Positions 38,201 to 46,995 of a stretch of DNA of 64,000 nt are shown piece by piece. The notes under the pieces are model-generated. The model saw nothing but the letters and a program-made list of their open reading frames with translations, did no database searches and had not been told where the DNA came from. The stretch is from Caprella mutica (taxonomy: Eukaryota; Arthropoda; Malacostraca; Amphipoda; Caprellidae): positions 124,001 through 188,000 of the forward strand of contig CANNZV010000949.1 of assembly GCA_947561585.1 (NCBI GenBank). The letters are read 5' to 3'. Within the stretch, counting starts at the first letter, position 1. Each line of letters begins with the position of its first letter. The position numbers were made by a program, and so were the translations under genes.

Positions 38201-40104
38201 AGCTACATATAACTAATTCTCACTGATAAACTGAAAAGATCTTTACATTAAATGGAACAGAAACTAATTTGTATTACGTATACAAATATTTTGAAAAATA
38301 TTACAACTCTAGCTAGCTAGCTAGAGCTAACTGTTAAAACATTGAAAAAATTAGTCAATTGGTTACAGCTAGTCACACTTTATTCCCATCTTTTTGAACA
38401 TTTATCAACAAAATCCTACCATCTTTCTTTGAAATGTCAGCAGTCGCAGTAGCAACGTAATAGAAGCAGCTCTAACTCTTTTCATGACTAATTAAAATCA
38501 GAACAATTTTCATCCAAATGATCTAAAAGAATAGCTACCTGCTAATTTACAATGCATCATGAAATTTTGATCCTCCAGTATGGGTTCAGAAAGATCGGCA
38601 AGGAATGACTTGAGGAGAGAGGCTATGTCGTGAGTGCTGAAGGAGGAGAGCAATGAGGGGTCTGGCAGGGAGTTATCAACCAACATTGAGCGCAACTCAT
38701 TCTGGCGACTAGTGCTGCCACATTTACGGAAGATGCCTTCCGTCTTTCTGTCTGAGAAATCATATCAGATTAGCTACTTAATTCACCAAAGAAGAATGCA
38801 ATACAGATATAGCTACAATATGTTCAATAAATAAAGTTAATAAACATTTCCAAAGCTATTATTATTTACTTGCAAAATATCTAATAGCTAATATTGAATT
38901 TCATGAGTTTGTGTTGTAGGAAGCATTAAACTATTACAAAACACATTGCTAATTGAACATTTTATATAAATAGCTAATCTATTATTGCTATAAGTCTATA
39001 ACTATTCAATCAATGAATTAGCTTTCTAGTTAGTTGAAAAAAGGTTTCAGATCCTTGAGTTGTCCACAACTGAAGTGATAATCTTTTTTTTCATTTATTT
39101 GACTTGTATCATGATAATATAAATGAAAAAGTTAGGACTTCAATTTCATGGAAATGTGGAAAAGCTAGCTAGCTTTAAATGAACATAACTCATCTTAAAT
39201 AAACATTAAAGCACTTACTATTGCAAGTTCCCAGATATTGAATGAGATGGATGATTTGTTGAAGAGACTCTTCAGTGAGAGGACTGGCTATAGCATCAGG
39301 GCGTTTGGGAGGCACGGCACCAGAGGATGAGTTGTTGGTGCCACCACTGAGCCATCGCACTAGAGGGGCCAGTTGACGCCACCCACCTGCTGTCCCACCA
39401 GTCACTGGCCGTGCATCAACAGTGTCACTGCAAATGATAACAGACTAGAGAGGCACTTTGTAAAATCTTTTAACAATTGTCTATGAATAGAAAAAGATTA
39501 AAAGAAATAATAGAAAAAAGAAATCTATAGCTTTACAAACCTGACAAGAGTTATTAAATAGCATATTTGGAGGAATAGTGTGAATTGTTATGGAACTTCT
39601 AGTTTCTGTGAATGTAACTAATAGAAATGCCATTTTAAAAGATAAAATGGTGTGGCTCATCATTTCATCTTGTCTGATAGATCTGTAAAAAATTAATTTA
39701 TATTGGAAATTGCTGTGCAGCTATCCAAGATTCGAGTAATTTTCTAAGTATAAATTCATTTCCTTTTAGTAAATACATTATCCATATCTATGATTTTTCA
39801 TAATGATGCAGCTTTTGAAAACAGATAAACAAGTAGTGAAAATAATATCTACTTTTACAGTAGCTAATCAAATAATGGAAACTTGAAATTTGCAGCATTA
39901 ACTTAAGGAATTTATCAGTTAGATTGAAGACAGTAGGTGGAAGAAAGCCTAAATATCTCACCACATTGTTGGCAGGTCAGTGGTGAAGGAGAGGTGCATT
40001 TTCACTAGTGTGATGTACTGAGTGGGGTCCTCTGAGCGCAGCCTCAGCAACTGATCTTCCACAGTGCTCTCCTCATTCTCTTTATCATTCGATTCACACT
40101 CCAT
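3606..40104 (-). CDS. ARHGAP19: Rho GTPase-activating protein, ARHGAP19-like (10 coding exons, ~1275 aa)
   Basis: Stimulates GTP hydrolysis by a Rho-family GTPase; vertebrate ARHGAP19 acts on RhoA and matters in cytokinesis. Joined coding exons on the minus strand are 39962-40104, 39219-39427, 38539-38751, 37530-37741, 37120-37206, 32967-33142, 32356-32524, 31909-31998, 5616-6482 and 3606-5267. Every junction has GT/AG and matching phase. The RhoGAP domain spans about residues 95-290: SPLTEE (96-101), the arginine finger in EGIFRK (R126), and NKMSACNLGMVFAP with the conserved Asn (N245). After the domain, ELYAHVNTLPDSDKKRRLVK resembles the ARHGAP19-specific ELFQHVHDMPESAKKKQLI-type block, which separates it from ARHGAP11. 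An in-frame TAA four codons before the ATG supports the start. Vertebrate ARHGAP19 is about 494 residues; this one has an 842-residue Ser/Thr-Pro-rich tail. Small extra exons in the 25.4-kb intron cannot be excluded. Confidence 0.85.
5616..6482 (-). CDS. ARHGAP19: ARHGAP19-like exon 9 (Ser/Thr-Pro-rich tail, Cys cluster)
   Basis: Acceptor ACCATACAG, phase 0; donor CCCAA|GTAAGT, phase 0. The 289 codons hold about 16 S/T-P sites and a C-x2-C-x11-C-x2-C cluster near residues 533-551, probably too short for a folded domain but zinc-ribbon-like in spacing. If the donor is not used, the frame runs on to a stop ending at 5541, giving an alternative short C-terminus. Confidence 0.75.
6483..7658. other. 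Start of the 25.4-kb intron, no gene
   Basis: AT-rich intron sequence. Around 6840-7070 there is weak similarity (TTTAACGTCTG-type segment) to the dispersed repeat at 27530 and 37845. Nothing else was recognised. Confidence 0.35.
7659..9990. repeat. 31-bp minisatellite, about 75 copies
   Basis: Consecutive 31-bp units with core CAGATACGATCACACGTGAA. Three blocks: units with CAGCAGATACGATC on the left, mixed units with CAGCTGATACGAAC in the middle, and a homogenised block of about 18 units of the AATCAGCTGATACGAAC type from about 9425 onwards. Part of 8325-8576 recurs at 9038-9289, a shift of 713 bp (23 units). Nearly every unit contains CACGTG, and the later variants also contain CAGCTG. Short ORFs here follow from the periodicity. 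Confidence 0.95.
9991..11394. other. Intron sequence, no gene
   Basis: AT-rich. No domain-bearing ORF or clear repeat was recognised. Confidence 0.3.
11395..12050. repeat. Degenerate T-rich repeat (18-bp derived)
   Basis: Diverged tandem units of the type CTGTATCCAGAATTTTAA and TATTCAAAATTTTTCTA, best preserved at 11710-11840. The ORFs across it (Phe/Ile/Ser-rich) are compositional. Confidence 0.7.
12051..13417. other. Intron sequence, no gene
   Basis: Mostly AT-rich. A less AT-rich patch at about 12830-13200 could be an old repeat, but I cannot classify it. Confidence 0.3.
13418..20423. repeat. Giant 18-bp minisatellite, ~7.0 kb, ~389 copies
   Basis: Near-perfect unit GGTGTGAATGATAACAGA. 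Recurrent variants are AAA for AGA, GTT for GTG, AGT for AAT, GAG for GTG and ACAGGAGTT. One 16-bp unit (near 16431) and three 15-bp units (near 19519, 20023 and 20160) are the only length variants found. Higher-order structure is clear: the rare ATAAAAGAGG unit recurs at 13951/14419 (468 bp) and 16793/17279 (486 bp), and a block at about 15250 recurs at about 18110 (roughly 2.86 kb). One forward frame (GVNDNR repeats) and all three reverse frames of the unit lack stops, which explains ORFs of up to 2347 codons without coding function. It lies inside the large RhoGAP intron. Confidence 0.97.
20424..22171. other. Intron sequence with small repeats
   Basis: No gene. Includes a GTGATGAGAGT-type imperfect repeat at about 21175-21245 and the 24-bp repeat listed next. 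Confidence 0.35.
21412..21505. repeat. 24-bp tandem repeat, about 4 copies
   Basis: The unit AAAAAATGTCAGTAGGGCTA plus a short AATGG linker recurs with small changes. Confidence 0.8.
22172..22355. mobile_element. hAT-like MITE remnant (CCGATAC-rich)
   Basis: Repeated CCGATAC/GTATCGG words in both orientations and a right end reading GGCATTGGTACACCCCTA. The reverse complement, TAGGGGTGTACCAATGCC, looks like a hAT-type terminus. The partner terminus is not clear, so the copy is probably partial. Compare the intact CCGATAC-rich copy at 52452-53217. Confidence 0.5.
22356..23279. other. Intron sequence; possible unclassified repeat at 22750-23060
   Basis: The segment 22750-23060 is less AT-rich than its surroundings and has no convincing ORF. 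It may be an interspersed repeat, but there is no second copy in the window. Confidence 0.3.
23280..23428. mobile_element. Candidate hAT-like terminal fragment
   Basis: AAAAACGCTCGGGTGACCGGGCCCTTAG at about 23399-23426, read on the minus strand, starts CTAAGGGCCCGGTCACCCGA, like common hAT termini. An inverted GGGCGCTTTTGCACAGCGTT near 23298 is a plausible diverged partner. No target duplication was confirmed. Confidence 0.4.
23429..26204. other. Intron sequence, no gene
   Basis: AT-rich, with no domain-bearing ORF and no clear repeat. Confidence 0.3.
26205..26300. repeat. Dispersed repeat fragment (family of 27530 and 37845)
   Basis: Shares GAAATAAATTAAATACAAGA and CTGGAAGAAGCAGTGGGAAA with the copies at 27530-27690 and 37845-37985. 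Confidence 0.55.
26716..26869. mobile_element. Short foldback MITE with TA ends
   Basis: Nearly the whole 154 bp folds on itself. The arm TAAGTTCTTAATTATCGGTC + AGTTCCACATTTTCGGACAC matches the reverse complement of 26820-26865. Flanking TA on both sides suggests a Tc1/mariner-type MITE. Same family as 55625-56172. Confidence 0.75.
27530..27690. repeat. Dispersed repeat copy (TTTAACGTCTGCTTCGAAAC family)
   Basis: Contains TTTAACGTCTGCTTCGAAAC, AAAGGCCATA and ACTGGAAGAAGCAGTCAGAA. A second good copy lies at 37845-37985, a partial one precedes at 27420-27450, and a further fragment is at 26205. Possibly SINE-like; no promoter boxes were confirmed. Confidence 0.65.
28150..28718. repeat. Interspersed repeat ending in a stem-loop
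   Basis: Starts near AACACCCCGGGTGATACTCC and contains two units of a GTTTGTTTCAATCAAATC type. Ends with CTGGGGGTGTTCTCAGGCTG, then CGCTCCTAGCGGGTCGCAGC, which can form a GCTGCG/CGCAGC hairpin. The same end recurs at 31335-31379. Confidence 0.6.
28875..28930. repeat. 17-bp tandem repeat, about 3 copies
   Basis: ACACAATCATGAGAATTGC is repeated head to tail. Confidence 0.75.
29035..31379. repeat. Interspersed repeat units, interrupted by a TIR element
   Basis: Imperfect units containing GAAGCTTGTTTCAACCAAAT and TTCATTATTGAAGAAGAA lie at about 29070-29130, 31045-31125 and 31225-31300, followed by the stem-loop end at 31355-31379. The element at 29144-30974 splits the first unit from the rest. 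Confidence 0.55.
29144..30974. mobile_element. 1.83-kb TIR element with GCGGGAACC subterminal repeats
   Basis: Left end GGTAGCGTCGACCAGGATCG mirrors the right end, which reads CGATCCGGGTCGACGCTACC. Near both ends, words of the type GCGGGAACCGAYCC recur in both orientations, at about 29164, 29347, 29369-29390, 29411, 30516, 30537, 30574, 30917 and 30946. No transposase ORF is present, so it is non-autonomous. No target-site duplication was identified, so the superfamily is open. Confidence 0.75.
31380..31908. other. Intron sequence, no gene
   Basis: AT-rich sequence up to the donor of exon 8; nothing recognised. Confidence 0.3.
31909..31998 (-). CDS. ARHGAP19: ARHGAP19-like exon 8 (90 bp)
   Basis: Basic/Ser-rich peptide KRLLKSTARSTASASLPRTC, then SDDLLLNTGK. 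Acceptor CTCATGCAG and donor GTAAGAAG, phase 0-0. It is open in the required frame and is the last exon before the 25.4-kb intron. Its position matches the basic K/R segment after the same block in vertebrates. Confidence 0.7.
32356..32524 (-). CDS. ARHGAP19: ARHGAP19-like exon 7 (ARHGAP19-specific block)
   Basis: Encodes ELYAHVNTLPDSDKKRRLVK and then QFNQASGYGTPKLNGGNK. This post-GAP block is the best sign that the gene is ARHGAP19 rather than another small RhoGAP. Phase 2 in, phase 0 out at GTGTGT. Confidence 0.85.
32967..33142 (-). CDS. ARHGAP19: ARHGAP19-like exon 6
   Basis: Encodes VPLELECDIKQYWCTR and an acidic/Ser-rich stretch ending near DREETKVASSR. Acceptor TTTCTCAG; donor GTTAGT in phase 2. 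The intron before it (33143-37119) carries two minisatellite arrays. Confidence 0.85.
33188..36420. repeat. 22-bp minisatellite, about 147 copies, telomere-like words
   Basis: Unit GGGATTAAGAGYAAG followed by RGTTAMT. The TAAGGGTTAATGGG variants contain the telomere-like word GGGTTA but not a telomeric array. Two 21-bp units (CAAAGTT and CATAGTT variants) occur together near 34317 and again near 35745, giving a higher-order period of about 1428 bp (65 units). Located in the intron upstream of exon 6. Confidence 0.95.
36716..37069. repeat. 26-bp minisatellite, about 13.5 copies
   Basis: Unit AAATTAGAAATGATGATTGG plus TTTCGT, with TTTCAT in later copies. It ends about 50 bp before exon 5. Confidence 0.9.
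37120..37206 (-). CDS. ARHGAP19: ARHGAP19-like exon 5 (end of RhoGAP domain)
   Basis: An 87-bp phase 0-0 exon encoding LTPNELQQYSAVAGNAVSFM and then VQYAPQLFQ, the last RhoGAP helices. Clean TTTCTTTCAG acceptor and GTAACT donor. Confidence 0.85.
37258..37310. mobile_element. Single arm of the TA-ended foldback MITE family
   Basis: AGGGTAAGTTATTAGTTATT then GGACAGTTTCACATACTGGT resembles the arms at 26716 and 55625. The opposite arm is not evident. Confidence 0.45.
37530..37741 (-). CDS. ARHGAP19: ARHGAP19-like exon 4 (RhoGAP core)
   Basis: Encodes QFRRRLKALQLMLLLLPPFN, a Leu-rich helix, and INKMSACNLGMVFAPHILC with the conserved Asn of the GAP active site. Acceptor CTCTCAG; donor GTGAGC in phase 0. 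Confidence 0.9.
37845..37985. repeat. Dispersed repeat copy (family of 27530)
   Basis: Shares GAACCAAAGGCCATA, AAAAGGAAATTGAGCGCAAG and GACTGGAAGAAGCAATCAGA with 27530-27690. It lies in the intron between exons 3 and 4. Confidence 0.65.
38539..38751 (-). CDS. ARHGAP19: ARHGAP19-like exon 3 (arginine finger)
   Basis: Encodes KTEGIFRKCGSTSRQNELR, with the catalytic arginine finger in GIFR, then THDIASLLKSFLADLSEPIL, the canonical RhoGAP block. Acceptor TTTCTCAG; donor GTAGCT in phase 1. Confidence 0.9.
38752..39218. other. Intron, no other feature
   Basis: AT-rich intron between exons 2 and 3, with scattered TAGCTA words. Confidence 0.4.
39219..39427 (-). CDS. ARHGAP19: ARHGAP19-like exon 2 (start of RhoGAP domain)
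   Basis: Acceptor TTTGCAG, phase 2 in, phase 1 out at GTAAGT. Encodes a Gly/Ser-rich linker and then IASPLTEESLQQIIHLIQYL, the first helix of the RhoGAP fold. Confidence 0.85.
39428..39961. other. Intron, no other feature
   Basis: AT-rich intron between exons 1 and 2; the short ORF in it is compositional. Confidence 0.4.
39962..40104 (-). CDS. ARHGAP19: ARHGAP19-like coding exon 1 (start codon)
   Basis: Begins MECESNDKENEES and ends in phase 2 at a GTGAGA donor. A KEN tripeptide lies at residues 8-10. A TTTATTTCAG acceptor ending at 40255 suggests that a 5' UTR exon begins at 40254. That leader would contain a short upstream ORF starting ATGACAAGA. Confidence 0.75.
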
Positions 40105-40254
40105 TTTTACACTTTAATAAATTGGAGCACAATAGTTATATAAACTGTCATTAAATTAAAGTCATTTGAATAAATTAAAAGTCTGGAAGCTCATAGAAGC
40201 TCTTGTCATCTTTGAAGGAAGATTAGCTAATAGAAATTTAAAATCTAAGGATAT

Positions 40255-41483
40255 CTGAAATAAAATAAAATTTGGTTAATTTATAACAGTGAAAATATTA
40301 AGAAGTCAATTAAGCTTTAACCATGTCTCATTGTTTTTTTTTTCTAGCATTAGAAGGCCAAGCTGAAAAGAATAGTATTCCTATCAAACTAGCTGGATCC
40401 GTGGAAATTCCACAGAATTAGGAAATCTACAAATAGGTTTTGATCTTGGTCTAATCAACAAAAATCAACATGTTAGTCAGTCAATACTCAAACAGTTTAA
40501 TTATAGAGTAAATTAAATGTAATAAATTATCCAAGTAACTACAGTTCATTTCATCCATTGAATATCATCACCATACAACCTTTTACCTAAACTAAGTTAT
40601 ATTTTAGCTACACAGTTTAACTTCCCTTCCACACAGACACCTTCCCAAACAACAATTAATTCAAATTAATTAAAACTATTCATGTTACAATATCAAATTG
40701 AGACAAAATAAAATGGTGACAGTATTAACTCCTGGAAACATGAGACATTTGTGACAATTCTGATCATTTCAGAGACAAATCTTCTAAAGCTATAATACAA
40801 ATCTGTCTATGTGTCACACTTTATTAAGAAATTCATATTAAAAGGAAAAACAAATCATTTGTGGCATTATCATGACTATAGGCTATAATAGTATTGAGTC
40901 AACTATTGACACTAATTACTTGAAAAATATATTTTATATCTTGGCTTTTACAAAATCTGAATATGTGTATCAATAATAAATACTTAATTCGAATATAATT
41001 TATATTGAATAACAGGTACTATGCTAGTTTAATAACTAATAAGTAATAACTGGATAGTAAACAATAACTGGAGAATGAATAATAACTGGGGACAGGTTGG
41101 GCTGTGCACACTTTACAGACAAACCAGTTAGTGTACTGCAATCTAGTAATTCACCAGTTTTACCCAATGACCAATCTACAAAATCTTTGGAGACACTTTT
41201 TGAGTGAAAATATCTCTAGACCTTGCAAGATCTGACCATCTTGTGGGACATTTCTTAATTAATTCATATGTTTATGTGAAATCATTGGGAATATTGGTCA
41301 TTTTGGAGACTGATTTGAAAAGCTTTAGAAACATATTGTCCACAAAATAAAATATTGGGAGATTTATTTGCCACTTTTCAGGATACGGATTATGGAACAT
41401 TTTTATCATTTTCTGTGTGAACCATCCTAAATAAATAATAAATATTCTGCCAAGGACCTATAATACAGTCCATAGCTATTATA
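40255..41483. other. 5' flank of the RhoGAP gene
   Basis: No core promoter could be assigned. Part of 41160-41430 (TCTCTAGACCTTGCAAGATC ... CATTTTCTGTGTGAACCATC) resembles 62930-63140, a dispersed repeat. Confidence 0.35.
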
Positions 41484-41550
41484 TAGTATGTCAGTTGAAA
41501 GTTAATTAATTGGCTTACACTTCAAATGGTCAAAACTCAGATAGGCCCGG

Positions 41551-41798
41551 CCATAGTGTCACACTAGTAAATTGAAGTCCTTTAATTTCTAATTCCAGCC
41601 CTATTAAGAAAATCTAAAAATCCTTCTGAAATTAATTTATATTGAATTGTTGAATATCATAATAAACTCAATTTGTGCTAGATTATATTTATTTCACGAG
41701 TGCTTACTGCTTTGATAATGGTTATTAGTTTTTTCTGAGACAAAAGACCACAGTTAGTTGAAGTGCCACAATTTACCTACTTGACTGGTTGACCCTAG
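41551..41798. mobile_element. ~245-bp MITE, same family as 63459-63707
   Basis: The left part AGTAAATTGAAGTCCTTTAA and the right end CACAATTTACCTACTTGACT followed by GACCCTAG are inverted relatives of each other and of the copy at 63459-63707. It interrupts the left arm of a larger inverted-repeat element. Confidence 0.65.
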
Positions 41799-42429
41799 CT
41801 ATATGTAAATAATATAATTGGCTTAAAATTTTGAACTAATTCCTATGATTTGTTCCCATGGGAAATTTGGCTTGAAATCTTCAAAAACGAAGCCAAAATT
41901 TGCTTGGGTCAGAATTTTTCTGAAATTTTGGCTCAAAATTGGCTACAAGTTTCCAGCCTCTGAAACATGCCAGTCCCAGAAAGCAGAAATTGTAAAGTGT
42001 TCATAGAGATCTTATATTTTGTTCACAGTAAAATTGATGTGAATATAGAGATTAATTCAGAAGTGTTTGTAACAAAATTAATGTAAATTAGGACTTAATT
42101 CAAAAAAATTTGTAGAGAATATCCCAAATATCTCCCATATTCTGCAGACTGGCATACCCCATCAGTATTTAATGCACAAAAGCCCACAGACTTTTAAACC
42201 CTTTACAACCAGAATTAATTCTCAAAGCTAAGATTTAATAAACTTTGAATGTGTCTAATTAGTAGCCAATAAATAGTTAATGTATGTACTAATTTTGATT
42301 GGTTATGGATTTTCCTGAATTTTTTTTTACATGTGACGCGATAGTCACATTCATCAATAGGCTCCACACATTCAATTCATCACAACAAAGCCCTTTACTT
42401 TTTATGTGACAAATTCGTCACACACGGTC

Positions 42430-42620
42430 CGAGCAATCACAAAGGGTTAAGAAAGCTGAAAAAATCCAATAACATATTTGATATTTCCAATAATTTGGCT
42501 GATCTACCAAACATTTTCTCAATTTAGACTTTAAGAAACAGAAAGGGGAAAATTTTTTACTGACAACTTGAGTCCTTGACAAGTTGATGGAATTAGCCAT
42601 GAAATACAGTCTGACCTATA
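42430..42620. mobile_element. CCAGTCTGTATTT-family MITE, partial
   Basis: GCTGAAAAAATCCAATAA, AATAATTTGGCTGATCTACC and the right end CATGAAATACAGTCTGACC match the intact copy at 48140-48375. The left end is lost or diverged. Confidence 0.55.
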
Positions 42621-43012
42621 GTCTAATACCTATTTTTTATTTACATATATTTTGAAGAAAACAAAAGACAAAATTAAAATGGAAGATTTCTTGAAATTCT
42701 TGGAGAAAACTATACAAATTGTCCAATTCTTGCAGGAAAAAGTGGAAGAGAGTAAATTGGTAATTTGGTTAGGATTGCTTTCTATGATTTTTATATAATC
42801 ATAAGGTAACAATAAATTAGGACTAGGTGTAGGAAGGTAGTCTAAGGTAAAGAAAAAAATCAAAATTTATAGATTCAAATCTAAAAATCCTGTAGAATTT
42901 TCTGCACTTTTTGGATTTAATCTACCTACTTTGTTCTGGTATGTTCTACTAACCGCTAACCTAGGTAATATTTCCGTAATAATATTTTTGAACACTATGG
43001 TCGTCCTTAGCT

Positions 43013-43540
43013 AGGCCAGTCTGTATTTGGTAATTGATGCACAAAATCCAGCTGAATTTAAAAAAAAAAAAAACAGAAAAATCCACTAACAATTTGGCTG
43101 ATCCACTAGCCATATTCCAAAGTGTTGCAGGAAAATTCGATCCAGGTCACCACATTTATGATATTCTAAAGAAGAAATTTGACTTCATACTGAGAGTGGC
43201 TACCTAGTGACGATTTTACAATTGAAAAAATCCTTATGCTTCATATCTGATGCATGTGTATCTCTTAAGACTATTTGAATAATGAGTAATCAACTTGATA
43301 TTTAGAAGTTTCTCCACTTATATCACCCCTCAAAGTTGCCAGTATACTTGTGACTTTGTCCACACTTTGAAATATGGTCCACTAACATTTTATATACCAA
43401 ATTTTCCACAAAAAATTAATGGTAAATTGGTAGATAATATAGGAGTAAATAGCTAAAAATCCACCGATTTAGCCAGAAGGCAGAATTTTATTTTTGAAAA
43501 GAAAAAAATCTGCCAACAAGCCATGTAATAAAGCATGTCC
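43013..43540. mobile_element. CCAGTCTGTATTT-family MITE with internal insertion
   Basis: Starts GCCAGTCTGTATTTGGTAAT, then AATTTGGCTGATCCACTAGC. It continues after about 43385 with CACAAAAAATTAATGGTAAA and TAGCTAAAAATCCACCGATT. The 43140-43385 insert is a repeat also found at 46210-46455 (reverse) and 47705-47930. Confidence 0.55.
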
Positions 43541-44629
43541 AAACTTGCCATTCTGTGACAGTTATTTAGAGCCCTTCATGTGCTCTTAAAATGCAGATGG
43601 TGAGAAATTATGATATATCTATTTATCTCCTATGCAACAAATCTACTGTTTTATTTTCCATGTTTCAGAGGCTGGAAAATTGTGAGCCAATTTTTGAGCC
43701 AAAGTTTCATACCAATTCTGAACAAAAGCCAATTTGGCTTATTTTTCAAAAATTTCAAGCCAAAATTAACATGGGAAAATAGGAATTAATTCAAAATTTT
43801 AAGCCAATTAGACATATCTGAGTTTTAACCTTTTGAAATCTGAGCTAATTAATTGGCTTTAACTGACATACTCTGTAACATGGGTTATTTTCAATATTTT
43901 GTAGTAACTTTATGATAATTTGATTATTTTGGAGAGGAATTTGATATTTTTTGGAGAGCTGGAGAGACAAATGGAGAGTTTATGAGCTAATACTGTTGTT
44001 TTACTTGGCCGACAAGTTGGGGTAATTTACAATGAAATGCAGTCTGATAGCTAGCCTGCTAGGTACTGTTACTACTACCCAGTCTGCAAACCATGCACAA
44101 TCAGTCTCCAGATATTTAATTTTTGGGGCAATTTGTCTGATTGTCTCTGAAGATTTCCAATTTCTCTCCAAAAGCAAAATAGCCAAAAATCTCAAAATAC
44201 TCTCCAATAATTACATGTAAACATAAGAATTAATTGGAAAATTTTCACCGGATAATTCAGGAGACTAATTTCAAGGCCTCAATAGTTGCCAGATAAACTT
44301 CACAACTTCATGCATCTTTTGCAGACTGGAGTCATTGGACTACTACTGTAGGTAGCTATTAGCCTAATAGTATACTAGTCTGAAAAGTACAACAGGATTT
44401 GTGGATTAATCCTGCGCCCACGTCCTATTTAATTCTTATGTTCCCCTGTTAGCGTCGACTGGGGTAATTTGGCGCAGTGCTATAACCAGAGGTAATACGA
44501 CGCACCGCTGTTTTTAGTAGTAAACAGGTTTAGAAAAAAACAAATAAACCATTGGAAAGAGCAGCTTATTACCTTCGCAGAATGCGGAAGGTCATATTTT
44601 CATCGGAATTTATTTATATTATATTATAA

Positions 44630-45125
44630 AAAGTGTTCAACCAAATTGCCTGAAATTTGGTGAAACGATTGGTCCATGTCCAATGACCTGCTGGTAGAGT
44701 TATGGGAGCGACTCAGTCAAAGGTCATGGTCATTTATAACTCAAAAAGTATTGAACCATATTGCATGAAACTTGGTGGGACGATTGGTCAATATACAGGA
44801 ACCATTTTGTTAGATTTTGGGAGCGATCGGGTCTAAGGTCAAAGATCAAGGTCATGGCCATTTGTAACTCAATAACTCCAAAAGGGTTCAAACAAATTGT
44901 CTGAAATTTAATAATACATTTGGTCAATGTCCAGGAACGATCTGGTACAATTTTGGAAGCGATCCAGTCAAAGGTCAAGGTCATTTATAACTCAATAACT
45001 CAAAAAGTATTGTATCATATTGCATGGAACTTGGTGAGAGGATTGGTTATTATCCAGTTAGCAGTTTCTTAAATTTTGGGAGAGAACGGGTCAAAGTGGA
45101 GGCGAAGGTATGCGCTCTACCGAGT
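44630..45125. repeat. Imperfect ~115-135-bp tandem repeat, about 4 units
   Basis: Units begin near 44632, 44747, 44882 and 45005 with AAGTRTTSAACCATATTGCATG-like words. Each carries GAAACTTGGTGGGACGATTG, TTTTGGGAGCGATC and AAGGTCAAGGTCATTTATAA. It ends GCGCTCTACCGAGTGCACAT. Confidence 0.75.
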
Positions 45126-46505
45126 GCACATAATCTAGTTATCTATAAGACACAACTTAGTTCACGTTTTAAAGTGAATTTAGCTTCATAGTAACGCTTC
45201 TTTTTTACAGACCCAAAACAAGTTTGAAAAGATGAATTACAAATCACGCATAGTTTGGATAAGAAGTCGCGTATTTGGAGCTAAAGACTTCAGATTTGGT
45301 GGAGTAGTAGAGTATTAACCTGTTATTGACTGGTATAAAGGATTGTTCACAATTTTTATGTGGGGTAATTCAGAGCACCTTCGTGGGGCAATTTGGTGCA
45401 CTTCTATTTTCTACATTTCGGTTATAAAACCATGTCAATATGTATTTTTAAGCATTAAAATAGATTAACTACCATTTCTTTTGTGGATAATTTGAATAAT
45501 AGCTGATAATTTAAAAAAATTTCAGATTAGATATATATTTTTTCTATCAGAATTAGCTATCATACAAAAAAATTAAAATTGTGAACAAGTGCTTTACCCA
45601 TAAAATGAAAATGGGGTGGAGTAAACAAAAATCCTTTATAGCAGTGAATAACAGGTTTATACTCTACTACTCCACCAAATCTGAAGTCTTTAGCTCCAAA
45701 TATGCGACCGCTAAAGCAAACTATGCGGGATTCGTAATTCATCTTTTCAAACTTGTTTTGGCCCTGTAAAAAAGAAGCGATTAGTTAACATGCTTTACTA
45801 TGAAGCTCAATTCACATTAAAACGTGAACTAAAGTGCATCTTGTAGTAAAAAAGCTGCTCTTTCCAATGGTGTATTTGATTTCTTTCTAAACTGACATTT
45901 TACTATTAAAAATAGCGGTGCGTCGAATTATCCCAGAATGCGCACCAAATTACCCCCAAATTGTGAGGTTTAAAAAAGAAGTGATTAGTTAACATGCTTT
46001 ACTAATTACTATGAAGCTAAATTCACTTTAAAATGTGAACCGAGTTGTATCTTATAGTAAAAATCCGCTCTTTGCAATAGTCTATTTGTTTTGTTTTTCT
46101 AAACCGATGTATTACTATATAAAAAAAAGCGGTGCGCCGAATTACCCCGGAATGCGCGCCGAATTATCCTCAAATTATGAGGTTGTTGTGCCTTTTTCAC
46201 AATAACTTTTTTGTGTGTATCCATGTTTCAATGCATGGACAAAGTCGTCAGTATATTGGTGACTTTTGAGGGGTAAATGTGAAATAAGCTGAAAAACCTG
46301 TAAATAACATGTAAATCACTCATAAATTAATCTGAAGAGATGCATATGCATCAGACATGAAATGATGAAGCATAACTGCATAAGGATGTTTACAAGTGTA
46401 AAATCATTATCAGGAAATCGAATTTCTTCTTTCAGTATCTTAAATATGGCGAACTACACCTGGATCTAATTTCTCACTAAACTGGCGACTTTCCTGCTAC
46501 ACTTG

Positions 46506-46995
46506 CCAGTCTGTATTTCATGGTAATTTGCAGCGACATGTCGGAATTTTTTCCCCTCTGAAAATAATATTCTGGCAAAGTTGGTGTATTTTTAGCTATT
46601 TATTCCTATGTTACCATTAATTTTTGGTGGATAAATTGGGAAAATGTTGGTGGATCAGCCAAATTACTGCCAGTCTGTATTTGGTGCACAAAGTCAAAAT
46701 CCCACTGACTTTTCTAAAAAGCTGAAAATATCTACCAATAATTTCCAATATTTTAACTGATCCACCAAAATTTTCCCAATTTATCCACCAAAAATTAATG
46801 GTAACATAGGAATAAATACTAGCTAAAAATCCAGTTAATCCACTGACTTTGCGAGAATATTATTTTCAAAGGGGAGAAAATTCCACCGCCATGTCAGTGG
46901 AATTTTCCATGAAATACCGACTGGAATTACTGGTGAATTTTATCAGCTTTTTAAAAAGTCAGTGGGATTTTATGCACCAAATACAGACTGGCACC
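46506..46995. mobile_element. Two CCAGTCTGTATTT-family MITE copies in inverted arrangement
   Basis: GCCAGTCTGTATTTCATGGT at 46506, GCCAGTCTGTATTTGGTGCA near 46670 and CACCAAATACAGACTGGC near 46976-46993 mark the ends. The halves share TTAATGGTAACATAGGAATA in opposite orientations, so the block can fold back on itself. Flanking 46210-46500 and 46998-47060 are also partly inverted relatives. Confidence 0.7.

Larger units (their letters stand above)
41484..43878. mobile_element. ~2.4-kb long-inverted-repeat element with nested insertions
   Basis: The left arm (41484-41550 continued at 41800-41975) matches the reverse complement of about 43655-43878. Shared words are TAGTATGTCAGTT, TTAATTAATTGGCTT, AAAACTCAGATA and TTGGCTTAAAATTTTGAA. 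The left arm is split by a MITE (41551-41798). The interior holds copies of the CCAGTCTGTATTT family. No transposase was seen. Confidence 0.65.

Noticed and set aside
3606..40104. ARHGAP11-type identity for the RhoGAP gene
   Set aside because: A long C-terminal tail fits ARHGAP11, but the NKMSACNLGMVFAP block and the post-GAP ELYAHVNTLPDSDKKRRLVK block fit ARHGAP19.
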